From Clarkia xantiana subsp. parviflora (lineage: Eukaryota; Streptophyta; Magnoliopsida; Myrtales; Onagraceae), in contig JAPTYO010000017.1 of the NCBI GenBank assembly GCA_036873135.1, positions 1,364,001 through 1,428,000 on the forward strand: DNA of 64,000 nt, in the 5' to 3' direction. Below, in pieces: positions 11,945 through 23,591 of this stretch; positions within the stretch are counted from its first letter, which is position 1, and the number at the start of each line of letters is the position of its first letter. The notes beneath the pieces are model-generated. The model saw only the letters and a program-made list of their open reading frames with translations, did no database searches and was not told where the DNA came from. The position numbers and the translations under genes are program-made.

Positions 11945-12890
11945 TATTTTATTCTCTAAGTCCTTGTAATTTTTCTCCTTGTATCCTCCCTGTTTCTCTG
12001 TATCGGAACCCTTCGGCCTTCGAGCCCTTATAAGAAATTCCTTTCATCTTTTTTGGTCTCGATAATTATTGCGCTATTTAAAGCGACTTTAGATTCGTTA
12101 CTTAAAACGTTCCAACGCGTCGTTCCGATGCTTTATTCGGGACTTCACCACTTAAGGTTTCTCATTCATATCATTTAATGTAATTTCGTATGCCCTTCAC
12201 GACATTTTTCTCGGGACTTCACCACTTAAGGTTTCTCATCCATGCCATTCAAGGCAATTTCACACATCACTTAAGATGATTTTTTCGCACCCTTTAAGGC
12301 TTTTATCGCGCCATTCTAGACGACTTAATCGTACCCCTTAGGGCTTTTATCGTGCCGTTCTAGACGACTTAATCGTACCCCTTAGGGCTTTTATCGCGTC
12401 ATTCTAGATGACTTAATCGTACCCCTTAAGCCTTTTTTGCTGCATCATATAGACGACTTATGCGGACCCCTTAGGGCTTTTTCATACCTAGGCTTTTGGT
12501 TGCATCATAAAGAGGACTTACTCATACCCCGTAGGGCTTTTGTCCGTACCTCGAAAGGCTTTTTATCGCGCCATAAAGGCGAGTTACTCGCACCTCGTAA
12601 GGCTTTTATCGTACCTCGGAAGGCTTTTTATCGTGCCATAAAGGCGACTTACTCGCACCTCGTAAGGCTTTTATCGTACCTTGGAAGGCTTTAATCGTAC
12701 CTCGGAAGGCTTTTGTCGCGTCCTTCAGGACGTCTTACTAACAGTTAGAATAAATCTAAAAGTATTTGGATCAGAAGTAACTTCTTTTATTCATTAATAA
12801 CTCAAAGCTGGCTTACATCGGATCAATCGATAGACAACTTGCGCCATTCGCGGCGGCTTAACATCGCGCACCTCTAAAGGCGACTTAATA
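11945..12890. repeat. Spacer between convergent antisense ORF and pol of G1, tandem ~40-45 bp stem-loop repeats
   Basis: From about 12130 to 12735 the sequence is a run of diverged units of the form (CTTAATCGTACC-CTTAGGG-CTTTTATCG). Many contain short inverted repeats with different but matching arms: GTCAT-TCTAG-ATGAC (12398-12412), CGCC-ATAAA-GGCG (12569-12581), CGTCC-TTCA-GGACG (12719-12732). No gene. The region lies between two 3' ends pointing at each other, so both transcripts would end here. Confidence 0.7.
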
Positions 12891-15762
12891 TCAAACATGA
12901 TACTTCTTCAAGTGTGCGCCACTGAAGGAATGTTTCAACGTCTTGCCGTCAAGGTCTTCTAGCTTATACGCGTTCAGGGCTGGCATCCCTACAATCTTGT
13001 AAGGTCCATCCCATTTCGGTGATAGCTTGTTGATCCGATCTTGATGAACGAACTCGTTCCTCCGCCAGACAAGTTCTCCAACGAAGAATTGTCGGGACTT
13101 GACACGCCGATTATAATACCGGGTTGTTGCCAGACGCATCCGAGCCTGAACTTCATCAGCCTTCCACCTTTTCTCTTCGAGCAAGTCCAAGTCCAGACGT
13201 CTCATTTCTTCGTTCGTCAGAGGCTCATAATACCTCCTGCAATGGGACGCCACCACTATCTCCACGGGAGCAACTGCCTCCGTGCCATAAACAAGGCCAA
13301 ACGGAGTCTCTCCCGTCGATTGCTTGGGTATTGTTCTAACAGCCCACAGCACGTTCTCCAGCTCATCTAGCCAATGACCCTGCAAAGCGTAGACTCTCTT
13401 CTTCAAGCCATCCATCACGATCTTGTTGGCTGATTCGACTTGGCCATTAGTCTGAGCATGGTGGACGGAAGCTGTCTGATGCTCGATGTTCAATTCCTCC
13501 AGATACTCCTTCAGCTGAGCTCCATTAAACGGAGGGCCATTATCGCTGATCAACACTCGAGGAACCCCATACCGGGATATGATCTGAGTTTGGAGAAACT
13601 TGAGGATCTGCTACCCCGTCGTCTTGGCCAACGACTTAGCCTCTATCCACTTCGAAAAGTAATCGATGGCTACGAGTAAATACTTGCACTGACCTTTTGC
13701 TTGTGGAAGAGGTCCCACCAAGTCAATGCCCCACTGTGCGAAGGGCCAAGCACTTCTGATGGACATCAAGTCCGCGGCAGGAGCCACGATATTCGGAGCG
13801 TACCTTGGCATGCATCACAGGCTTGGACCATCGCTGTCGCTTCCTTGTTCATCGAAGGCCAATAGTAGCCTAGATTCAACGCTTTCCTCACAATGGATCG
13901 GGCCCCTTCATGACAAGCCGCGACTCCCTCGTGCAACTCTCTCAGGATCCGATTCGTATCAGGCTCCGCCACACATTTCAGAAAAGGCTTTACATGCCCC
14001 CTCTTGTATAACTGGTTGTCCACCATCATGTAATTGCTCACGATTCGACATAACCTAACAGCTGCCACTTCGTCATCGGGGAGTGCCCCCGTAGTCAGGT
14101 ATGTGACTATCGGGGTCATCCAGGTGGGTTTCTCTTCTTCCTCCGATCCTGCCTCAATAGCGCAAACTTCCGACGGATCGATGGTTGAGATAATTACTCT
14201 CTCCAGAAAGTGCACCTTCCGATTCTCCTCGGGGACCACTCCCAGGGCAAACTTGCTTAAGGCGTCTGCCTCCGCATTTTCTTCCCTCGGGATTGCCTCA
14301 ATGTTGAAGCTTTTGAAGCTTCTTTTCAAAGTCTGCACCTCTTGCAAATAATTCCTCATTGTCGGGCTCTTGGCTTCATAATTCCCCTAGACTTGATTCA
14401 CGATTAAGCTGGCATCACACTTCACTTTCAAATGATCAACTCCCGTGCCTTTGGCGATTTTAAGGCCCGTGATGAGACCTCATACTCAGCTTCATTGTTG
14501 GTGGCCCTAAACGTCAAGGCCAAGGCATATCGCAGGGGCTCGCCTCCACCGGGCGGTATCAATACAAATCCTGCCCCCGATCCTTCTACACTTGATGAAC
14601 CATCAGTGTACATCTCCCAGGTGTTCTCCTCATTTGGCTGTTCTGGCTGTTCTGCTATCGGGACTTCCATGGTTGCCCCCTCTACAGGACCTGCTTCTTC
14701 CAGATCGGGTGCTGTAGACTCTGCTATAAAATCTGCCAATGCCTGGCCCTTAATAGCTGTCCTCGGAGCAAAGTGGATACGGAACTCCGTAAGCTCGATG
14801 GCCCATTTCACCAATCTCCCCGACGCCTCCGGTCGGTTCAAAAAGTGCTTCAAGGGCTGATTAGTTAACACCGTAACTTCGTGGGCATGGAAGTAAGGCC
14901 GTAGCTTTCGAGCAGCAACAATCAACGCAAAGAGATACTTCTCAATAGCGGGATAATTCATTTCTGATTTAGCAAACGCCTTGCTTACATAATAAACAGG
15001 AACTTGGTTGCCCTTGATAATCTTTATTAAAACAGAACTAACAGCAACTTCAGAAACAGCCTGGAACCGGTTTTGCCAACGGCGGGAGGGTACGGAGGTG
15101 TTGTTTCAGTGCTTGGAATGCCTCCTCGCACTTATCGGACCATTCAAACTTCTTGTGGGCCCTTAGCACATCAAAAAATGGCATGGCTCGATCACTCGCC
15201 TTGGATAGGAAACGATTCATCGCGGCCAATCGTCCGTTCAGCACCTGGACCTCCCGATGGGTTTTCGGAGACTACATCTCCTTGATTGCTCTCAGCTTCT
15301 CAGGATTCACCTTGATTCCTCTTTGGCTCACCATAAATCCCAGGAATTTCCCCGAGTTCACTCCGAAAGCGCACTTGTCCGTGTTCAAACGAACCTGATG
15401 AAACTTCATCCGCTCAAACGCCGCCGCCAAATTCTGGACATGGTCCCCTGCGTGTCGGGACTTTACCAGCATATCATCCACATAAGCCTCCATGGTCTTT
15501 CCCAGCATGTCCCCGAACAACTTGTTCACCATCCTCTGGTAAGTTGCTCCAGCATTGATCAACCCGAAGGGCATAACGTCGTAGTGATAGACGTCACTAT
15601 CAGCATAGAAGGCTGTATGGGGGGCATCCTCCTTCGCCATCTTGATCTGGTTGTAACCAGAATAAGCATCCATGAAGCTCAGCAGCTCATGTCCCGACGT
15701 GGCATCCACCAACTGGTCAATCCTTGGGAGCGGATAACAATCCTTCGGACAAGCTCTATTTA
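12891..15762 (-). pseudogene. Gag-Pol of G1, C-terminal part (RT remnant, RNase H, archaeal RNase H, integrase), broken
   Basis: Reading on the minus strand: an RT fragment with YVDDM near 15475-15490; RNase H near 14700-15000; archaeal-type RNase H with MYTDGSSS and NNEAEY near 14490-14620; a zinc-binding HEGVAACHEG...CDACQ region near 13810-13960; an integrase core with GIDLVGPLP near 13700-13740 and LISDNGPPFN near 13530-13556; and a C-terminal segment ending KKYHV before the stop at 12891. Breaks include a frameshift in archaeal RNase H near 14480, TAG near 14389, a one-base loss near 13805, TAG at 13611-13613 (also present in G2) and a deletion of about 20-25 bases near 15060. The N-terminal two thirds are missing. 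Confidence 0.85.
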
Positions 15763-16755
15763 ATTGCTCTGGTTTGACCCGACCTGAAAAGGTCCACCCG
15801 ATTAAGAAAACCTGAATTGGTTTAACCCGTTCCGGTTTAGCAATTGGACCGGCCCATAAACCCATAGGGTTCGGCCGAAAGGATTTCTTGTGGGCTAAGT
15901 AGGGTTTTGATGTCCACTAAAAACTTAACTTAGCCACCAAGAAACCTTAATTATATAAAATAATTTCCAATATTGCTAATATATATATAAAAATTCGGCA
16001 CACATATAAATATATATATATATTGTCAAGATTATATCTTTAAGATATAAATCAATCAACAATATAAATATATATATATACATATATATATTCGGCCAAA
16101 TCTATATATATATATATATAATTATTGTCAAATATATCTTTAGGGATTAAAATATATGTAGACAATATGTTTTCTTAATCTTTTATAGCAATTAAATCGA
16201 TCAATATATATTAATCCCTAGGTTTTAGCTATATATATTAATAGTTAATATATGTTTCAATATTATATTGTGAATCTATCCATATTTTTCAACTTATAGA
16301 TATATAGTTACCTTTTAATAAAATTAAAATATGGCAAACTATATCCCTAACCTAGGCCGGCCGAAATTACCTTGCTTGGACCCTAAAAAATTAAATTTTT
16401 TACCTAATAACTTACTAGGGTTTTCGGCACAAACACCCTTAATTGGAAAAATTATCAAATTTTAAGATCAAACCATAACTTGATCATTAATCCAAAAAGT
16501 GTTCTTAATAAAACTCACCGTGTTCTTGAAGACAATGAACATCAAACTCAAATTCAAACCTAAAATTCGGTTTTGATCTATAAAAACATCTAAATTCCGA
16601 AAATTTTAAGTTTTTAAAGATCAAACACATGATTTCATGTTTAAATTTTTGGAAATACCTTGGTGTTCATAAACATAAAAATTTCGGTTTTTCAAGGTTC
16701 AAGAACATCAGTTTTATCAAAAATTTAAGAACTCCTAACTTGGCACTGATACCAC

Positions 16756-17329
16756 TGTTGGATTACGGGGACGTAATACTACGAAATGCTAAACGTGTAC
16801 TAGTAAGTAATCTAATTACGCAGCGGTATAATGTACACATACCTCAATAGCTTTCCTGCCCAAGAACGTTGTGGAGGGAGTTCTGATCCTCCGGTCGGAA
16901 CCCGTACAAGTTCTTCGTGAGAAGAAGTCCTACACGGTATAAGCTCCACAGCAAATCCTCTGATCGATTCTTCAACGGGGACAGAACCTCGGACTGATGT
17001 GCACCGAAAATCTCAAATAAGGGTGAGATGGTTTTTCTCAAGTTCCTCAATGGAGGGACTTATTAATTTGATTGATGTGATAAACCCCTTAGGAGACCCC
17101 CTATATATAGCATTGGTGGAGTGGACAAAAGTCCACTTCAACCAATGTGGTACATGGTTCGGCCGAACCATGTTAATTAAGGGGGAGGCCCAATTTTGGG
17201 CCTCCCATGTCAATTAGGGATTGGGTCTTGGCCCAATTAACCTAATGTGATAATTACCTAATTAACTTAGGTAATTTCCTTAACATTGACGGGCTACCAA
17301 TTACGGCGCCACGTCACCACATACTAACA
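16756..17329 (-). repeat. Copia-B LTR copy 1 (574 bp)
   Basis: Plus-strand boundaries TGTTGGATTACGG and CACATACTAACA. A TATATATAG box lies on the minus strand near 17100. Aligned along its length with 18777-19349. Confidence 0.75.
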
Positions 17330-17819
17330 AGCATGTCTATCCTATTGCGCATACCATATATTTAAATCCCAATGCTCAATGCTCGCAATTTATTATCCAG
17401 CTAGCTTGACTAAGTCAAGACGACAGTTCTAATATATGTTGTAGGAAGTAAACAATTGTAATTCAACCCAATAATTTAATCCAGTCCCAAAAACATGCAT
17501 ATCCGAGATCAATCCCCATAATCGTAACCAGGTATTAGGGTTTTATCCGAAAACGTGTTAAAACGTAAACCCTAAGAGCACTGTTAGGTAAACTTTTAAA
17601 GTTCCAAAATATTTTGGATTTAAAATTTGACATCCTATTTTATTGAATATTTAAAATTTCTGAAAAATTTTAAAATTTGGTTCGGTCCAATTTAAAATCC
17701 GGTCTGAGTGTGTCTAATTTTAAGAATCCGGTTTGGTCCGAAACGGTTCAATAAAATAAGATTGTGGTTCGGTTCATCACTCGAAACCGGTTCGGTTTAG
17801 ATTCACTTAGTTACTTTAG
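17330..17819. other. Sequence between the two Copia-B units, no gene seen
   Basis: AT-rich DNA with a stretch of CCGGTTTGG / AACCGGTTCGG motifs near 17700-17800. There is no purine tract next to the LTR at 17330, so it does not look like the normal 3' end of a Copia interior. Confidence 0.4.
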
Positions 17820-18776
17820 TCCGACCACCCGATTAAGAAAACCCGGGTTGGTTTAACCCGTTCTGGTTTTGCAAATTGGACCGGCCCTATAAACCCATAG
17901 GGTTCGGCCGAAACATTTCTTTTGGGCTAAATAGAGTTTTAAAGTCCACTAAAAACTTAATTTAGCCCACAAGAAACATTAATTATGTAAAATAATTTCC
18001 AATATTGCTAATATATATATAAAATTCGGCACTTATATATTATTAATATATATAAATATTGTCAAGATTCTATATTTAAGATGTAAATCAATTAACAATA
18101 AATATATATATATATATATATAATTTTCGGCCAAATATATATATATATATAATTATTTTCAAATATATATTTAGGGATAAAATAAATAGACAATATATCT
18201 TATTAATCTTTTTAAGTAACCAAAATCCTATCAATATATCTTTATCCCTATCTTTTAGCTAAATATATTGATAGTTTATATATTTTACTATATGATGTGA
18301 ATCTTTCCTTATCTTTCCAATTTATAGATATATTATCTCCTTTTAATAAAATTAAATATGGTAACAAATATATCTATTATGTTAGGCCGGCCGGATTTTA
18401 CTACTTGCACCCTAGGAAATTTTTTTTAAACCTAAAATACCCATAGGGTTTTCGGCACAAACGTGAAAAATTGGAAAAGTTGTCAAATTTTAAGATCAAA
18501 TCATAACTTGATCATTAATCCAAAAAGTGTTCTTGATAAAACTCATCGTGTTCTTGAAGATCATGAACATCAAACTAAAATCCAAAATTCGGTTTTGATC
18601 TATAAAAACATGTAAATTTCAAAAATTTTAAGTTTTTAAAGATCAAACACATGATTTCTTGTTTAAATTTTCGGAAATACCTTGGTGTTCATAAACTTAA
18701 AAATTTCAGTTTTTCAAGGTTCAAGAACATCAGTTTATCAAAAATTTAAGAACTCCTAACCTTGCTCTGATAGCAC

Positions 18777-19349
18777 TGTTGGATTACGGGGACGTAATGC
18801 TACAGAATGCTAAACGTGTACAAGTAAGTGATCTAATTATGCAACGGAATAATGTACACATACCTCAATAGCATTCCTGCCCAAGAACGTTGTGGATGGA
18901 GTTCTGATCCTCCGGTCGGAACCCGTACAAGTTCTTCGTGAGAAGAAGTCCTACGCGGTATAAGCTCCACAGCAAATCCTCTGATCGATTCTTCAACAGG
19001 GACAGAACCTCAGACTGATGTGCACTGAAAATCTCAACTAAGGGTGAGAGGGTTTTTTCAAGTTCCTCAATGGAGGGACTTATTAATTTGATTGATGTGT
19101 TAAACCCCTTAGGAGACCCCCTATATATAGCATTTAGTGGAGTGGACAAAAGTCCACTCCAACCAATGTGGTACATGGTTCGGCCGAACCATGTTAATTA
19201 AGGGGGAGGCCCAAAATAGGGCCTCCCATGTCAATTAGGGATTGGGTCAGGCCCAATTAACCTAATGTGACAATTACCTAATTAACTTAGGTAATTTCCT
19301 TAAAATTGACGGGCTACCAATTACGGCGCCACGTCACCACATGCTAACA
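18777..19349 (-). repeat. Copia-B LTR copy 2 (573 bp)
   Basis: Plus-strand boundaries TGTTGGATTACGG and CACATGCTAACA. A TATATATAG-type box lies near 19125 (minus). The following bases CTAGG run directly into the G3a LTR fragment. Confidence 0.75.
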
Positions 19350-19611
19350 CTAGGCTACCCATTTGATACTTTACATTCACTGGAGATTGTCTTAGAAGCG
19401 CTGACTTCTCTCTAGCTTTCTCTCTCTAGAATTCTCATTTAAGCATCAGAGAGGGCTCAACTGGCATCACCCCCCTCTGTGCTAGTTACTTCCCATGTGT
19501 GCAGGTTCGGACGACGAGCGTGAAGTCAGGAGCGCAAGTTGAAGGACCGAACACAACGATCAAGTTGAAGATTCGTCGAGTCCGTTACGTCAAGCGGGTT
19601 CAGACGAAACA
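19350..19611 (+). repeat. 5' LTR fragment of G3a (3' part only)
   Basis: Matches 32866-33115 from TAGGCTACCCATTTG to GACGAAACA. It contains the R/U5 hairpin with arms AACTGGCAT and GTGCTAGTT (19459-19487). The expected PBS position follows at 19612 but reads TTTGACAGTTCGCG, diverged from G3b. Confidence 0.75.
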
Positions 19612-19654
19612 TTTGACAGTTCGCGTACGGGATGCCCGCAGGAAACACACAACA

Positions 19655-20081
19655 ACAAGAAAGAGGTGCAAACCCAGCTCCAGCAGTCACTCCTGCCATG
19701 ATGGCTGCACATGAAGAATTATTAGCTTTCAGGGAGACTTTGTAAAGCCAAGGATATATACCATCTCTTCCTCCACCGCCACCAGTCAGTGGATATGCCA
19801 TGCCAGCAAGGGCAATGTCAGGCAATGCTACCCGCCAAAAGACCCCATTCCAGGGAGGAGAGCAGCATCCAGAAGATACATACCAGTATCAGCAAGCAAG
19901 GAATGAGCCAAGGGAGGGAGCGACGCGTTCGTACACTCCCTATGATAGGGCGCATGGTCAGGAGGAGTCATGGAGACAACCTCCGCCTCCACGCTCACAA
20001 CAGTACTACAATGAAAGTTCCTACCAAGCAACGAGCCAAGAAGATGTTGGGATGTACCGCAACACTAGGTTGAGAAGGCCA
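19655..20081 (+). pseudogene. Gag N-terminal remnant of G3a, left of the nested element
   Basis: Translated pieces match the N-terminal region of the G3b gag (segments like LLAFRE, PPPPP, RQKTPFQ and QQYYNES), but the first ~90 residues are missing and stops and frameshifts break it. It ends exactly at the GTGAT target duplication of G3b and continues in register at 23592. Confidence 0.65.
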
Positions 20082-20086
20082 GTGAT

Positions 20087-20713
20087 TGATGGATATTCGC
20101 CCAATTCGGGTTTGTATTTATATTCCGGACTTCGTAAACACGTCAAAATCACATAAACAGTTCGAAAACACATCCCCGAGGTTCAAAAAGGTCCGGACGC
20201 GCGACACACGCGCCCGGACCGGACCTCCGGATTGCCCAAGATGACCAGGAGTACGTCGGGATTGCCCGAACCCGACGTAACCCAAGTCTTCGTTTGCGAC
20301 GCGCGTGTTCCCTTTGTGTCATCACACTAAGTTAGAGTTTTCCAACAGCCAACCTTGATCAAACCAGACGACGGTTCACATTTCCTCTAAAATCGTCGTC
20401 AAACCGCTCAAAAACCGGGATCGGTTCTAAGGAAGACTATAAATAGGGGACCTAGGCCATTCATTTGAGGGCAATTCCACTTGAGATTGGCTTAGGAGCT
20501 CTGACTTCTCTCTAGCTTTCTCTCTCTAGAATTCTCATTTTAGCATCGGAGAGGGCTCAACCGGCACCACCCCCCTCTTCGTGCTGGTTACTGCCCTGTG
20601 TGCAGGTCCGGACGACTAGGCGTGAAGTAAATAACGCGAGAAGGAAGGACCTGGCACGACGATAACTTGAAGATTCGTCAAGGCCGTTACCTCTAGCGGT
20701 TCAGGAAGAAACA
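20087..20713 (+). repeat. 5' LTR of G3b (627 bp)
   Basis: Begins TGATGGATATTCG and ends GGAAGAAACA. It has a CTATAAATAGGGG TATA box near 20437, then TAGCATCGGAGAGGG and a hairpin ACCGGCAC...GTGCTGGT (20560-20588). Confidence 0.85.
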
Positions 20714-20764
20714 TTTGGCGTCGTCCGTGAGATTCGAACAAGAAGCTATATTGCACCACAAGCT

Positions 20765-23220
20765 ATGACGAGTATTCATCCTCCTCCTGATGTTGTCAAC
20801 CTGCAGAAAAAGAAGAAAGGCCCAGGGCGCCCGAAGAAGGCGTCTGCAAGGAGTGAGCCTGGACCTTCGAACATCCCACAAGCTACCTCGATAGCTTCCT
20901 CAGTGCCCGCAAGAGACGTGCCCCCAACACAGCACGAGAAAGGAGCACACAACCAAGTGCACAATACACCCCCTCCAGGTTTCGAGCACGAAGCGCACAC
21001 AAATCAACAATTCCCCCATGGGATGCCTGTTGAGGAGACACAACCTGGAAGAGGTGCACACCCAGCACCAACAGTTACTCCTGCAATGATGGCTGAACTT
21101 GAAGAGCTGTTAGCTTTCAGAGAAATGCTAAAGAACCAAGGATTTGCACCACCTCCTCCCCCACCTCCACCAGTCAGGGGACATGCCATGCTAGCAAGGG
21201 CACTGTCACAAAACACTTCCCGCCAAAAGACTCCATTCCAAGTAGGGGAACAGCATCCAGAAGAAGCATTCCAGTTCCAACAAGCAAGGAGTGTATCAAG
21301 GCAAGAAGCAGCTCGTTCATTCAATCCTTACGAAAGAATGCGTGGTCTGGAAGAATCATGGAGACAACCACCGCCTCCACACTCACAGCAATACTATAAG
21401 GAGGGTTCCTACCAGGGAACCAGCCAAGAACATGCTGGGATGTATCGCAACACTGGATGGAGAAGACCAGTGAATAATGACAACGTCCTAATCACGGGAC
21501 TCACCGCAAAAGACCTGGAAGCAATAATAGAGAAAAAAGATGAAGGAGGCCAAGATGAAGGGCATGCATGCATTAACTGAGAATGTATCTCATCGCTTCA
21601 CAGACGAACTCGTGTAAAGCCGTGTACCAGACGCGTTCTATGGAATAAAAATAGACAAGTACCGAGGAAAAGGCGACCCAATAGAGCATGTACAGCAGCA
21701 TGAAGCGTCTCTGCTGGGAAGAACTGACAACCCACATCATGTAGCCATGACGTTTTCCCAAACTCTGGTAGGGACTGCAGCGCATTGGTTCTTCTCACTT
21801 CCATGCGGGAGTGTGACTTCTTGGCCCTTTATAAAGGCTAAATTCATTTAGCGTTATATAGGAGAGGGTATGCTCCTAAAAGGAGCAAACGCATTGAATA
21901 TCGTCCAGCAGCAGAACGACGAATCATCGGCAGATTACTATGTCTGCTTCAACCAGAACGTTGCTGACATCCAAGGAAACTTGACTGAAGGGGAGATAGT
22001 GAGCGCTTTCATAAACAACTTAGGTCGTAAAGGATACGCGCTCGGTGAGAAGTTGTCCAAACGACCTGCTGAAACACTTAAAGAGTTAGACTCAAGGGTG
22101 AAGGAGTTTGTAGACATTGAGAGATTCAGGGAAAAAAACAAAGCTAAAGTAAGTTCCGCCCGAGTAAAAGAAAAAAGCAAGCCAGCATAGCCTCAGCAAG
22201 GCAGCCAACAAAATAGGTAGTGGCAACCACAGCCTAAGAGACCATTTCAATCAGATTTCCAGAAGCCCAAAGAAATCAATCATGCTGACTGCGTTCCTCT
22301 GAACGCGCCACTATCCATTATTTTGAAGGAAATGAAGGAAACAAACATGTGGAAGGAACCTGTCAACTTCCGAAAAGGTCCATTGGGGAAGGAAGAGAAC
22401 AAGCGGTGTGAAAACCACGAGGTTCATGGCCACGAAACGGGAAAATGCGTGAGTCTCAGATTCCGCATCAATAATTTCATCCTGAAGGGTGAGTTAAAGC
22501 ATTATGTCGACAAAAGCGATAAGCGTCTAAAGAGAGCCAATGAAGAATCATCTGGAAAGGGCAAAGGAAAAGAGAAGGTCAATGATAACCCGCCTCCGCC
22601 AAAGCGAGGCGGAATCAATGTCAACCATGGAGGCCCAGTTGCTGGCGGTCACATGTCAAACCTAAGAGATGTTTATGCCTCGCAAGTGAAGACACTTCCT
22701 AAGTTTGGGAAGCGATGTCAACCTGAAGAAGACGACGTCGTCATTCAATTCTCAAAAGAGGATATGAAACATATTGTCTATCCTCATGACGATGCTCTCG
22801 TCATCACAATGGACATTGATGGGTATGATGTAAAATGCATCTTGGTTGACGGAGGCAATTCTGCTGACATTCTACATGTCAGAGTACTCGAACAATTGGG
22901 AAAGACGGTAGCGGACGTTACTGGGATCTTTCACATTGGTAAGCTTTGCTGGTGCTGCAACAAGTCCCTTAGGAACAATCACATTGCCGGTCATTTTTAG
23001 TGAAGGGTGGAAAACCCTTAGCGTCAATGTCACCTTCGTGGCGGTGGAAGCTCTAGGAGCGTATAACGGAATCTTAGGGAGAACAACTATAAACCCTTAC
23101 GTGATGGTTCCATCCACTGTTCACCAAAAGATGAAGTTCTCGACGAAAAACGGAATTGGCGAAGTATTGGGAGATCAGACGACAGCACGAAAGTGCTATG
23201 TTAATGCACTTAGGAGCAGT
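20765..23220 (+). pseudogene. Gag and protease of G3b, broken
   Basis: Starts at ATG 20765, soon after the PBS. The N-terminus is Lys/Pro-rich (KKKKGPGRPKK), then a proline run (about residues 131-138) and an RRPVNND segment. After a frameshift near 21560, the retrotransposon gag core follows (IDKYRGKGDPIEHV, HHVAMTFSQTL, WFFSLPCGSVTSW), with stops near 21616 and 21849. A zinc-knuckle of the form C-x2-H-x4-H-x4-C lies at about 22407-22448, and a protease-like DGGNSADIL near 22850 is followed by a frameshift near 22920. The frame ends where the 3' LTR fragment begins. In the family, Gag builds the particle and the protease matures it. Confidence 0.8.
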
Positions 23221-23586
23221 AGCCAACCTTGATCAAACCAGACGACGGTTCACATTTCTCTCTAAAACCGTCGTCAAACTGCTAAAAAACCGAGATCGGT
23301 TCTAAGGAAGCCTATAAATAGGGGACCTAGGCCATTCATTTGAGGGCAATTCCACTTGAGATTGGCTTAGGAGCTCTGACTTATCTCTATATTTCTCTCT
23401 CTAGAATTCTCGTTTTAGCATCAGAGAGGGCTCAAACGGCACCCCCCCTCTTCGTGCTGTTTACTGCCCTGTGTGCAGGTCCGGACGACTAGGCGTGAAG
23501 TAAAGAGCGTGAGAAGGAAGGACCCGACATGACGATAACTTGAAGATTCGTCAAGGCCGTTACCTCTAGCGGTTCAGGACGAAATA
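23221..23586 (+). repeat. 3' LTR fragment of G3b
   Basis: Corresponds to the last ~370 bp of 20087-20713 and includes the TATA box (CCTATAAATAGGGG near 23313). The R/U5 hairpin here has arms AACGGCAC and GTGCTGTT (23435-23461), differing from the 5' LTR by a paired change. Confidence 0.8.
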
Positions 23587-23591
23587 GTGAT

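Larger units (their letters stand above)
7936..15762 (-). mobile_element. Ty3/Gypsy Tat-type retrotransposon G1, truncated (3' LTR, antisense ORF, IN to part of RT)
   Basis: Colinear with the complete element G2 at 40960-62481. On the minus strand it keeps reverse transcriptase (partial), RNase H, archaeal-type RNase H and integrase, then a spacer, an antisense ORF and the 3' LTR. It stops at about 15762 inside RT, just upstream of a CPKDCYPLPRIDQ-like stretch, where it joins Copia-B leader sequence. Gag, protease and the 5' LTR are absent. The CTAAT left of its LTR has no partner to test as a target duplication. The coding regions carry frameshifts and stops on both strands. Confidence 0.9.
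15763..19349 (-). mobile_element. Copia-B: two tandem leader+LTR units of a Copia-type element, no coding region
   Basis: Two diverged direct copies of about 1.5 kb: leader 15763-16755 + LTR 16756-17329, and leader ~17820-18776 + LTR 18777-19349, separated by ~490 bp of other sequence (17330-17819). On the minus strand each LTR starts TGTTAG and ends GTAATCCAACA, followed by a primer-binding site close to TGGTATCAGAGC (one copy reads TGGTATCAGTGC, the other TGCTATCAGAGC), complementary to initiator methionine tRNA in plant Copia elements. The leaders run about 1 kb downstream and share AT-rich sequence. No gag or pol frame remains. The block joins truncated G1 on the left and a truncated G3a LTR on the right, so rearrangement rather than one clean insertion is likely. 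Confidence 0.65.
20087..23586 (+). mobile_element. Nested Gypsy element G3b, internally deleted, TSD GTGAT
   Basis: Inserted in the gag of G3a: GTGAT occurs at 20082-20086 and 23587-23591, and the host gag reads on across the gap. It has a full 5' LTR (20087-20713), a PBS-like TTTGGCGTCGTCCG, gag and protease (20765-23220), then an abrupt switch into the 3' part of the LTR (23221-23586). The rest of the interior and the first ~260 bp of the 3' LTR are gone. Because the target duplication is intact, the deletion happened after insertion. The last LTR bases read GAAATA instead of GAAACA. Confidence 0.85.

Noticed and set aside
15257..15763. 168-codon plus-strand frame opposite G1 reverse transcriptase
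   Set aside because: Shadow of the conserved RT codons; a similar shadow occurs opposite G2 RT (48259-48714).
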